Shown here one piece after another: positions 6,653-12,525 of a stretch of DNA of 14,058 nt. A model generated the notes under the pieces. The model did no database searches. It saw only the letters and a program-made list of their open reading frames with translations, and was not told where the DNA came from. Positions within the stretch are counted from its first letter, which is position 1. Every line of letters starts with the position of its first letter. The translations under genes and the position numbers were made by a program. Origin of the DNA: DAOUKH01 sp034420775. Its GTDB lineage: Bacteria; Chloroflexota; Dehalococcoidia; SHYB01. The DNA lies in contig DAOUKZ010000260.1 of NCBI GenBank assembly GCA_034420775.1, positions 1-14,058 on the forward strand, in the 5' to 3' direction.

Positions 6653-7381
6653 TCATGAGATATCTTCGGCGGCGCTGCGAGAAGTTGTCTTGCGTCCCGC
6701 TCCTGCCGGTGTGGGATCCGAGGCAGGTGCTGCCGCCTGCGTAGGGCCTGTCTCGTCCGGAGCGGCGAGCTTGTCCGCGATGTGCCGCGGAATCTCCGGC
6801 TCAGGGCGCGACTGTCGAGCCTGCTCTACCGCTTCCCGCCAAGCGTTTCTGCGTTCCTCACGCAAGTTTTGGATCTTCCCCCAAACCACGCCTGCGTAGG
6901 CGAGCCAGCCACGCGTGTAAGGCTTTTCTGTTTCGATAAAGGGATTGGTCTCCGGATGTAGTTCGCATTGCTGTTGGAACCACTCACCATGTTCTCCTCG
7001 CCGTGTCGCATAGTTCTTCAATCCCGTTAGCTGTCCCCTTCGGCCGGGCCACTCCCAAGGCTTCCAATCCGCTCCCTTGCGCTGGGCAATCTTGAAGTTG
7101 TGGAACGCATCTTCGAAGTCCTCTAGGTCAGCCGTCTTCGCCCATACTTCCCCGTCTTGCCAGCCGATGGCCTCCCAATCGATTTCAATGAGGTCGTCCT
7201 GCAGGAAGAGCCTCTGCGCCTCGGCCTCTCTCTGACCTTCATCCGTAACACGAGCCCGGGCCTCGCAACTGTCCGCGTAGGCCTTGATGGCTTCGCGGCA
7301 AATCTGCGACACGTTTAGCGCCGGCTTCAAGGGTTCAATTCTCTTGAGTAGGTCATCCGGTATGTTGACTCCTATCCGCAC
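6653..7381 (-). CDS. Ribbon-helix-helix protein with long Trp-rich C-terminal region, function unknown
   Basis: The product has 242 residues from the GTG at 7381-7379, chosen because AAGGAGG lies five bases upstream (7393-7387). An ATG at 7420 would add 13 residues but lacks a ribosome site. Residues 2-38 ('RIGVNIPDDLLKRIEPLKPALNVSQICREAIKAY') form a typical RHH/CopG-type strand plus two helices, as in antitoxins and transcriptional repressors. The body (about 55-190) is unknown and rich in Trp: W69, W74, W80, W106, W109, W111, W134, W159, W167, W181. The end (200-242) is an Ala/Pro/Thr-rich, probably disordered tail. Third codon positions are visibly less GC-rich than in flanking genes, which hints at transfer. 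An inverted repeat just upstream could be its own operator. At this length it is larger than an ordinary antitoxin. Confidence 0.72.
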   Translation of the reverse strand: MRIGVNIPDDLLKRIEPLKPALNVSQICREAIKAYADSCEARARVTDEGQREAEAQRLFLQDDLIEIDWEAIGWQDGEVWAKTADLEDFEDAFHNFKIAQRKGADWKPWEWPGRRGQLTGLKNYATRRGEHGEWFQQQCELHPETNPFIETEKPYTRGWLAYAGVVWGKIQNLREERRNAWREAVEQARQSRPEPEIPRHIADKLAAPDETGPTQAAAPASDPTPAGAGRKTTSRSAAEDIS

Positions 7382-7386
7382 AATCC

Positions 7387-7393
7387 CCTCCTT
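7387..7393 (-). promoter_or_regulatory. Shine-Dalgarno site fixing the GTG start of the RHH gene
   Basis: AAGGAGG on the minus strand, five bases before the GTG at 7381. It lies inside the open frame that begins at the ATG at 7420, so it argues for the shorter protein. Confidence 0.75.
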
Positions 7394-7396
7394 GTC

Positions 7397-7422
7397 GTAT
7401 GCGTCTTTTTCATTAAGCATAC
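7397..7422. promoter_or_regulatory. Inverted repeat upstream of the RHH gene, candidate autoregulatory operator
   Basis: GTATGC at 7397-7402 and GCATAC at 7417-7422 are perfect 6-base inverted arms with a 14-base spacer. They lie 15 bases or more upstream of the GTG at 7381, in a locally AT-rich stretch. RHH proteins commonly bind such repeats at their own promoters. The right arm overlaps a possible minus-strand -10 (TAGTAT, 7424-7419), which fits repression, but binding is inferred. Confidence 0.4.
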
Positions 7423-7424
7423 TA
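7419..7424 (-). promoter_or_regulatory. Candidate -10 box for the RHH cassette
   Basis: TAGTAT on the minus strand, 37 bases before the GTG at 7381, in an AT-rich patch. A perfect TTGACA lies at 7434-7429, but only four bases away, so the two cannot be a standard -35/-10 pair. Weak call. Confidence 0.3.
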
Positions 7425-7523
7425 GCGTTGTCAAACTCTTGCCTAGGGAATGCGCGAGGTGCGGTAGGGATAGGCCCTGATCTGTGGGGCCCGTGCTGCG
7501 TTAGGTAGTCCGCGCCGGTCTAG

Positions 7524-9815
7524 CTACTCCGGCTGCCCGTTGCCGAGCGCCTTGACGATCGAGCCGGGCGTGATCGGCAGGTCCGCCATGCGGACGCCGG
7601 CGGCGGCGCTCACCGCGTTGGCGATCGTGGCCATCGGCGGCACGATGGGGACCTCGCCCACGCCGCGCATCCCGAAAGGATGGGCGTCGCCGGGGATCTC
7701 CAGCATCACGGTGTCGATGCGCGGCACGTCGAGGGATGTCGGCATCCGGTAGTCGAGGAAGCTCGAGTTGGCCAGCCGGCCATCCTTCGAGAAGTAGTAC
7801 TCCTCGTTGAGCGCCCAGCCGATGCCTTGCACCGACCCGCCCTGCATCTGCCCCTCGACGTAGCTCGGGTGCGCCGCCCGTCCCGCATCCTGGAACGCGG
7901 TGTAGCGCAGGACCTGCACCTTGCCCGTCTCGGGATCGACCTCGACGTCGGCGATGTGCCCGGCGAAGGCCGGGGCCACCTTGCGCCCCGTCGTCGTCGC
8001 CGACACGGTGATCGTCCCACCCAACCTCATTTGCTGCGCGGCGAGGTCCTTGAAGCGGATGCGCTCGTCCGACTTCGTGTTGATGAAGACGCCGTCGTCG
8101 AAGACCACGTCGTCGGGGGAGACCTCCCACATCATGGCGGCGCGGGACGTCAGCTCTTCCTTCGCCATCTCCGCGGCCTGGATCGCGGCCCGGCCGGTGT
8201 CCACCGCGGTGCGGCTCCCGCCGGTCACGCCCGTCCACCCGATGGAGTCGGTATCAACCACCGAGGGCCGGACGTCCTCGGCCTCCAGGCCAAGCACCTC
8301 GGCGACCTGCATGGCCACCGCGGCGCGTGTGCCGCCGATGTCCACCGACCCGGTGAGCAGGCTCACCGAGCCGTCGCTGTTCACGTTGATCGTCGCCGAC
8401 GACTGTATCGTCGCGTTGAACCAGTAGCCGACGGCCACCCCACGGCCCTGATTGGGGCCGAGCGGCGCCGTGTACGCGGGGTGCGACTTCATCGCCGCGA
8501 TGACCTCGTCGCCGGCGAAGTTCTCATGCGGCTTGCCGCTCGGCATGCGGTCGCCGGGGTGGGCCAGGTTCTTCTCGCGCAGCTCGAGGGCGTCGAGGCC
8601 CAGCGCCAAGGCGAGCTCGTCCATCGCCGACTCGATGCCGAAGGCCGCGATCGGCGCCCCGGGGGCGCGGTAGGCGGCGACCTTCTGCTTGTTGCAGACA
8701 ACGTCGTAGCCGTCGACCGTCATGTTCTCGATGGCGTAGGGGGCGAGGCCGGTCATTGCGCCCTCGCCGACCGGCGAGCCGGGGAACGCGCCCGCCTCGT
8801 AGTACTGCTGCACGTGCGCCGCGGTGATCTCCCCCGAAGCCTTCGCGCCGAACTTGACGACGATCTTCGCCGCTGAGGTCGGGCCTGAGCCCTCGAACAC
8901 CTCGCGGCGCGACATCACCATCTTCACCGGCCGGCCACTCTTGCGGGACAGCGCCGCGCCCACGGGATCGAGATAGGTGTCGAGCTTCCCCCCGAAGCCG
9001 CCGCCGATCTCCATCGGGATGACTTTGACCTGGCTCTCAGACAGTCCGAGAATCAGCGCCGTCTCCGACCGAATGGAGAACGGCCCCTGCGTTGACGTCC
9101 ACACCGTAATCTGTCCGTCCGGCGCATACCACACCGTTGAGGCGTGCGGCTCGATATACCCCTGGTGCACCGACTGTGTCGTGTACTCCCGTTCGATCAC
9201 CGTGTCGGCTTCGGCGAAGCCGGCGTCGAGGTCGCCGTCCTTGAACTGAATGTGGAACGACAGATTGCTCGGCTTGCCCGTGTCGCCGTCCTTGGCCAGA
9301 AAAGCCGAGATCGACCGCGTCGTCATATCTTCGTGCAGGAGCGGCGCGTCATCCTTCAGCGCCTCTTCGAGGGTCAGGATCGTGGGCAACACTTCGTAGT
9401 CGACCTCGATGAGCGCCAGGGCGTCCTCGGCCTCGTGGGGACTGTCGGCGGCGACGGCGGCCACGGCATGGCCCGCGTACAGGACCTTGTTGCGCGCCAT
9501 GACGTTCTCGGCGAGCATCCGCGCGCTGCCGCGGATCTCAGCGAAGTTGATGGGCTGGTCATCAAGGATGGGGAAGTCGGCGGCGGTCACCACCGCTCGG
9601 ACGCCGGGAAGGGCCTCCGCTTTGCTCGTGTCGATGCCGCGGATGCGGGCGTGCGGGTGCGGGCTCCGGAGCACCTTGCCGTGGATCATGCCCGGCATGT
9701 CGATGTCGGCGCCGTAGCGTGCCCGTCCGGTGACCTTGTCCAGTCCGTCGTGCCGGATCGGCCGTGTGCCGACAACCCGGAAATCGCTTTTCGGCGGCTC
9801 GGAGACGGTGGTCAT
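7524..9815 (-). CDS. Xanthine dehydrogenase/aldehyde oxidase-type molybdopterin-binding large subunit
   Basis: The product has 763 residues from the ATG at 9815-9813, chosen for the GGGAG five bases upstream (9825-9821). An upstream ATG in frame at 9938 only adds a non-conserved tail. Domains: an alpha/beta hammerhead at about 15-145 ('DGLDKVTGRARYGADIDMPG'), then the two molybdopterin domains. Visible motifs are 'GYIEPHASTVWY' (219-230), the cofactor loop GGGFGGK (271-277), 'AYRAPGAP' (381-388), 'VTGGSRTAVDTG' (530-541) and 'GMRGVGEVPIVPP' with E721, the conserved glutamate base. Such subunits hydroxylate purines, aldehydes or N-heterocycles using water, passing electrons to 2Fe-2S and FAD subunits in the cytoplasm. 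Neither partner gene is adjacent: downstream is the RHH cassette, upstream a divergent SemiSWEET gene. Substrate cannot be assigned. Confidence 0.92.
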   Translation of the reverse strand: MTTVSEPPKSDFRVVGTRPIRHDGLDKVTGRARYGADIDMPGMIHGKVLRSPHPHARIRGIDTSKAEALPGVRAVVTAADFPILDDQPINFAEIRGSARMLAENVMARNKVLYAGHAVAAVAADSPHEAEDALALIEVDYEVLPTILTLEEALKDDAPLLHEDMTTRSISAFLAKDGDTGKPSNLSFHIQFKDGDLDAGFAEADTVIEREYTTQSVHQGYIEPHASTVWYAPDGQITVWTSTQGPFSIRSETALILGLSESQVKVIPMEIGGGFGGKLDTYLDPVGAALSRKSGRPVKMVMSRREVFEGSGPTSAAKIVVKFGAKASGEITAAHVQQYYEAGAFPGSPVGEGAMTGLAPYAIENMTVDGYDVVCNKQKVAAYRAPGAPIAAFGIESAMDELALALGLDALELREKNLAHPGDRMPSGKPHENFAGDEVIAAMKSHPAYTAPLGPNQGRGVAVGYWFNATIQSSATINVNSDGSVSLLTGSVDIGGTRAAVAMQVAEVLGLEAEDVRPSVVDTDSIGWTGVTGGSRTAVDTGRAAIQAAEMAKEELTSRAAMMWEVSPDDVVFDDGVFINTKSDERIRFKDLAAQQMRLGGTITVSATTTGRKVAPAFAGHIADVEVDPETGKVQVLRYTAFQDAGRAAHPSYVEGQMQGGSVQGIGWALNEEYYFSKDGRLANSSFLDYRMPTSLDVPRIDTVMLEIPGDAHPFGMRGVGEVPIVPPMATIANAVSAAAGVRMADLPITPGSIVKALGNGQPE

Positions 9816-9866
9816 GAGAGCTCCCTTACGTGGTGTTTGGATCAGCGCGAACGCGTCGTAGACAAG

Positions 9867-9872
9867 ATTATA
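9867..9872 (-). promoter_or_regulatory. Candidate -10 box for the xanthine dehydrogenase-type gene
   Basis: A perfect TATAAT on the minus strand with 51 bases between it and the ATG at 9815. It is preceded by GC-rich sequence without a recognisable -35. Confidence 0.55.
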
Positions 9873-9946
9873 CCCCGCCCCACTGGCACGCCCGGACGCT
9901 CGCCTCAATCCCTTGGGCGCAGCGGGGAGTCTCGGCACGCGGCGGG

Positions 9947-9954
9947 AGTATACT
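9947..9954. promoter_or_regulatory. Palindromic -10 element (AGTATACT) upstream of the SemiSWEET gene
   Basis: AGTATACT is a perfect 8-base palindrome, so TATACT can be read on both strands (9949-9954 plus, 9952-9947 minus). On the plus strand it stands 46 bases before the TTG at 10001, matching the spacing at other genes here. On the minus strand it could act as a second, distal promoter for the xanthine dehydrogenase-type gene. Confidence 0.5.
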
Positions 9955-9990
9955 TTGAAGGTTGGGGCGGCCCCGCCGAGGCGGCCCGTT

Positions 9991-9995
9991 AGGAG
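9991..9995 (+). promoter_or_regulatory. Shine-Dalgarno site fixing the TTG start of the SemiSWEET gene
   Basis: AGGAG, five bases before the TTG at 10001. An in-frame TTG at 9962 would add an Arg/Gly-rich extension atypical of this family and has no such site. Confidence 0.75.
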
Positions 9996-10000
9996 TCGAT

Positions 10001-10255
10001 TTGGAACCCATAGACGCGCTTGGTTACTGCGCCGGTGTCGTCGCCGTCTTCTCGATGTTCCCCCAGGTCCGCCAAAGCTGGCGCACCCGTTCCACCAGCG
10101 ACATCAACCTCCCCACCTTCTCCATTCTCACGGTCGGCAACTTCCTGTGGCTGCTCTACGGCGCCTTTATCGGATCGATTCCCCTGATCGTCGCCAACTT
10201 CTTGACGGGGAGCATGGTGGCCTCGATCGTCTACCTCAAGCTCCGCTACAAGTAG
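10001..10255 (+). CDS. SemiSWEET-type sugar transporter (MtN3/PQ-loop)
   Basis: The product has 84 residues from the TTG at 10001, the usual length of bacterial SemiSWEETs, which dimerise to form one sugar uniporter in the cytoplasmic membrane. Three hydrophobic helices are visible at about 4-20, 38-57 and 61-79. The hallmark PQ pair sits at P21-Q22 ('SMFPQVRQSWRTRSTSDINLP'), followed by 'GNFLWLLYG'. W50 and N66 have the 16-residue spacing of the sugar-pocket Trp and Asn described for Leptospira SemiSWEET. The protein ends in a basic tail (KLRYK), typical of a cytoplasmic end. It is followed 25 bases later by an SRPBCC gene on the same strand and is divergent from the xanthine dehydrogenase-type gene. 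The family is firm; the sugar is unknown. Confidence 0.92.
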   Translation: MEPIDALGYCAGVVAVFSMFPQVRQSWRTRSTSDINLPTFSILTVGNFLWLLYGAFIGSIPLIVANFLTGSMVASIVYLKLRYK

Positions 10256-10280
10256 GCGCGCATCGTCGCCGGACCCCACT

Positions 10281-10796
10281 ATGACCCGGTCTACTGAGAA
10301 CGAGTCCCGCCCTCATGGGAATGAGATGGCCTTACTCGACGCCCCTGTCGCCGTCCGCGTCGAGCAGCGCATCGCCGCGCCGCCGCAGACGGTCTGGCAG
10401 GTGCTCACCGACGTGGAAGGCTGGCCCAACTGGCACGACGGCGTCGTCGACGTCTCCATGAAGGGGCCCCTTGAGCCGGGGACGCGCTTTGTCTGGCGCT
10501 CCGGCGGCTTCAAAGTGCGGTCTCAGTTCGAGACCGTGACGCCCCGCAAGCGCGTCGTCTGGAGCGGCAAGACCACGGGCGCCCGTCTCCGACACGCCTG
10601 GTCGATCGAGGCCCAAGGCGAGGAATGCCTCGTCGTCACCGAGCAAACGCTGCGCGGGTGGCTTCCCCGCCTCTTCCGCGGCCGCTTTCAAGCCGCGCTC
10701 GAAGCGGTGCTGCAGAGTTGGGTACGCTCCCTCCGCCTCAAGTGCGAAGGGATGCAGATCGAACCTGTCCTGCCATCCGAAGACGAGCCCGACTAG
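10281..10796 (+). CDS. SRPBCC/START-fold protein (polyketide cyclase-like)
   Basis: The product has 171 residues from the ATG at 10281; an ATG at 10326 with GGGA five bases upstream would give 156 residues and removes a non-conserved polar head. The SRPBCC pattern starts at 'VAVRVEQRIAAPPQTVWQVLTDVEGWPNWHDGV' (about 24-56), continues through 'LEPGTRFVWRSGGFKVRSQFETVTPRKRVVWSG' and closes with a long amphipathic helix ('FRGRFQAALEAVLQSWVRSLRLKCEG'). Members bind hydrophobic ligands in a helix-grip pocket; many are uncharacterised, so no reaction is assigned. The gene lies 25 bases behind the SemiSWEET gene and probably shares its transcript. Its TAG overlaps the TAG of the convergent F420/PPOX gene in a shared CTAG. 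Confidence 0.82.
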   Translation: MTRSTENESRPHGNEMALLDAPVAVRVEQRIAAPPQTVWQVLTDVEGWPNWHDGVVDVSMKGPLEPGTRFVWRSGGFKVRSQFETVTPRKRVVWSGKTTGARLRHAWSIEAQGEECLVVTEQTLRGWLPRLFRGRFQAALEAVLQSWVRSLRLKCEGMQIEPVLPSEDEPD

Positions 10797-11227
10797 CCGA
10801 CCCGCCCCCACGCGGCAACGGACTCCGGCTCGATCACCAGCAGCGGACGGTCCTCCAGCGCCATCGCGCGGTACTGCGGGTACTTCTCCCGTAGCAGCGC
10901 CAGGGCTTCGCTCCGCTCGCCACCGCGCTCCACGATCTCGGCGCAGCCGCGCACGATGACGAAGGCGAGTTTCGTCCAGTCTTCGTCGTAGTCGTCGACC
11001 ACGAGCGAGACCTGTGGGTTGTCCCTCAGATTCCTGATGCGTCGCAGCTCGCCCGCTCCCACGCGCTTCGGCTTCTCGTCGATCGGCGTGTAGAGGAGCG
11101 TGCCGTCGAAGGCGTAGCAAACCGGCACGACGTGCGGCCAGCCTGCACCGGACACGGTCGCCAACCGTCCCACGCGGTGCGATGTCAGGAATCGGGCTTG
11201 CTCGGGAGTGAACAGTGGGTCGGACAT
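10793..11227 (-). CDS. PPOX-class F420-dependent oxidoreductase, Rv0121-like (TIGR03668 type)
   Basis: The product has 144 residues, ATG at 11227-11225. The split-barrel flavin/F420-binding fold is recognisable: 'FTPEQARFLTSHRVGRLATVSGAGWPHVVPVCYAFDGTLLYTPIDEKPKR' at about 6-55, 'LRRIRNLRDNPQVSLVVDDYDEDWTKLAFVIVRGCAEIV' at 61-99 and 'LLREKYPQYRAMALEDRPLLVIEPESVAAWG' near the end. The arrangement and length match the Rv0121 subfamily of probable F420-dependent enzymes, expected to reduce an unknown substrate with F420H2 in the cytoplasm. This implies the host makes F420, as many Chloroflexota, Actinobacteriota and archaea do. No strong ribosome site precedes the ATG; a -10 at 11252-11247 would give a leader of only about a dozen bases. 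It converges on the SRPBCC gene. Confidence 0.87.
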   Translation of the reverse strand: MSDPLFTPEQARFLTSHRVGRLATVSGAGWPHVVPVCYAFDGTLLYTPIDEKPKRVGAGELRRIRNLRDNPQVSLVVDDYDEDWTKLAFVIVRGCAEIVERGGERSEALALLREKYPQYRAMALEDRPLLVIEPESVAAWGRVG

Positions 11228-11245
11228 GGGCTTCGGCGCCCATCC

Positions 11246-11252
11246 TATACTA
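11246..11252. promoter_or_regulatory. Symmetric -10 element shared by the F420/PPOX and DUF711 genes
   Basis: Within CCTATACTAGG the plus strand reads TATACT (11246-11251) and the minus strand TAGTAT (11252-11247). The plus reading is 46 bases before the GTG at 11298; the minus reading is 19 bases before the ATG at 11227. A weak CGGACA at 11221-11226 is the only -35-like match on the plus strand. Confidence 0.5.
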
Positions 11253-11284
11253 GGGCGGCCCCTCTGGGGTCCGACCCCCTACCC

Positions 11285-11290
11285 AAGGAG
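11285..11290 (+). promoter_or_regulatory. Shine-Dalgarno site fixing the GTG start of the DUF711 gene
   Basis: AAGGAG, seven bases before the GTG at 11298. The open frame extends upstream to an ATG at 11208, but that stretch covers the promoter and the start of the divergent gene. Confidence 0.75.
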
Positions 11291-11297
11291 CCACACC

Positions 11298-12515
11298 GTG
11301 GAGATTCGCGCCGTCACCGCCGGACACCGGCAGCAGGTCGACCTCGACCACGAAGCCGTCGGGGCGGCATGCCGTCTGGCGGACGATGCGCGGGAGTACC
11401 TGGAAGCGGCCGGCTACCCGGTGCAAACGCTGCGGCTCGCCACGCAGCCGATCAGCGACATCACCGGCGACGCGAAGGAAGCGATCGCGTTCGCCCGAGA
11501 CCTCGAAGCGGCCGCGCGCGCCGAGGACGTCGGCTACTGCTCCATCGGCCCCATCGTCGCACCGCCGCGGCGCGAGGCCCCCGCCCTCATCGAGGCCGTC
11601 CCCCGAATCCTCGCGGCCACCGAGGGCCTCTTCGTCTCGGTGGCGCCCGCCAACCTCGACGGCGTCAACACGCGAGCGGCACGGATGGCCGCCGAGGCAC
11701 TGGTCGAAATCGGGCAGTTGGATGATCAGGGAGCCGCGTCCCGCCGCTTCGCCGTCGCGGCGAACGTGCCGCCGAACGGCCCGTTCTTCCCCACCGGCTA
11801 CCACGACGGCGGCCCGCCCGGTTTCTCTCTTGCCCTCGAAGCCGCCAACCTCGCCGTGGATGCCTTCGAGGGCGCCTCGTCGTTCGACGAAGTCCTCGAC
11901 CGCCTGACCGCCGCAATCGAAGGCCACGGCGCGCGCATCGAGGCCGCCGTGGCGGAGGTCGCCGCGAAGCACGGCGCCGTCTTCCACGGCATGGACATCT
12001 CGCTCGCACCCTTCCCCGACGCCGCCCGCAGCATCGCCGGCGCGATCGAGCGGCTCGGCGTCGGCCGGTTCGGGGCGGGCGGGACCCTCTTCGCCTCAGC
12101 CATGGTCGCCGACGCGCTGCGCTCCGCCCGCGTGCGCCGCTGCGGATTCTCCGGCCTCATGCTCCCAATCTTGGAAGACTCCGCCCTCGCCGAGCGCCAC
12201 CGCGAGGGCAGCTACACCATCGGCGACCTGCTGACGTACTCGGCAGTGTGCGGGACCGGCCTCGACACCGTCCCGGTTCCCGGCGACGTCACTGCCGAGC
12301 AGGCGGGGCGCGTCTACCTGGACGTCTGCGCGCTCTCCGTCCGGCTCCGCAAGCCGCTCACCGTCCGCCTCATGCCGATTCGAGGCAAGCGCGCCGGCGA
12401 CCTCGTGACGTTCGACTTCCCCTACTTCGCCCCAACCACCGTAGCGAGATTGCCTGAAATCGAGAACGACGCCACGCTCTTCAACATGGGCGACTGGATG
12501 GCAAGGGGCGGGTAA
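11298..12515 (+). CDS. DUF711 family protein (UPF0210-like)
   Basis: The product has 405 residues from the GTG at 11298. It begins MEIRAVTAGHRQQ, and the C-terminal third carries the DUF711 signature 'CGFSGLMLPILEDSALAERHREGSYTIGDLLTYSAVCGTGLDTVPVPGD' (broken here only by its natural segments, about 305-353). Other recognisable stretches are 'VGYCSIGPIV' (about 78-87), 'FHGMDISLAPFPDAARSIAGAIERLGVGRFGAGGT' (about 233-267) and 'LDVCALSVRLRKPLTVRLMPI' (about 338-388 region). Cytoplasmic, with no membrane segment. Function is not established; Firmicutes and archaeal relatives are longer (about 450 residues) and often sit next to an ACT-domain protein, which is absent here. It is divergent from the F420/PPOX gene and convergent with the isoaspartyl peptidase gene (10-base gap). 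Confidence 0.85.
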   Translation: MEIRAVTAGHRQQVDLDHEAVGAACRLADDAREYLEAAGYPVQTLRLATQPISDITGDAKEAIAFARDLEAAARAEDVGYCSIGPIVAPPRREAPALIEAVPRILAATEGLFVSVAPANLDGVNTRAARMAAEALVEIGQLDDQGAASRRFAVAANVPPNGPFFPTGYHDGGPPGFSLALEAANLAVDAFEGASSFDEVLDRLTAAIEGHGARIEAAVAEVAAKHGAVFHGMDISLAPFPDAARSIAGAIERLGVGRFGAGGTLFASAMVADALRSARVRRCGFSGLMLPILEDSALAERHREGSYTIGDLLTYSAVCGTGLDTVPVPGDVTAEQAGRVYLDVCALSVRLRKPLTVRLMPIRGKRAGDLVTFDFPYFAPTTVARLPEIENDATLFNMGDWMARGG

Positions 12516-12525
12516 GCGGAGGGCG

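Noticed and set aside
6653..6655. UGA as a selenocysteine codon joining the cassette genes
   Set aside because: The UGA sits after a low-complexity tail, not at a redox motif. The only hairpin just after it (CATC/GATG stem at about 6641-6629) is far too small for a bacterial SECIS element.
6653..7381. Calling the RHH cassette a classical toxin-antitoxin pair
   Set aside because: Both proteins are larger than usual, gene order and domains fit no known type II family, and the second protein shows no recognised toxin fold. Left as an open question.
7429..7434. TTGACA on the minus strand as a -35 box
   Set aside because: Perfect hexamer, but no acceptable -10 lies 15-19 bases downstream; the nearest -10-like sequence is four bases away.
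7473..7491. GGCCC...GGGCC inverted repeat downstream of the xanthine dehydrogenase-type gene as a terminator
   Set aside because: Five-base stem, nine-base loop and no T-tract; expected by chance in GC-rich DNA.
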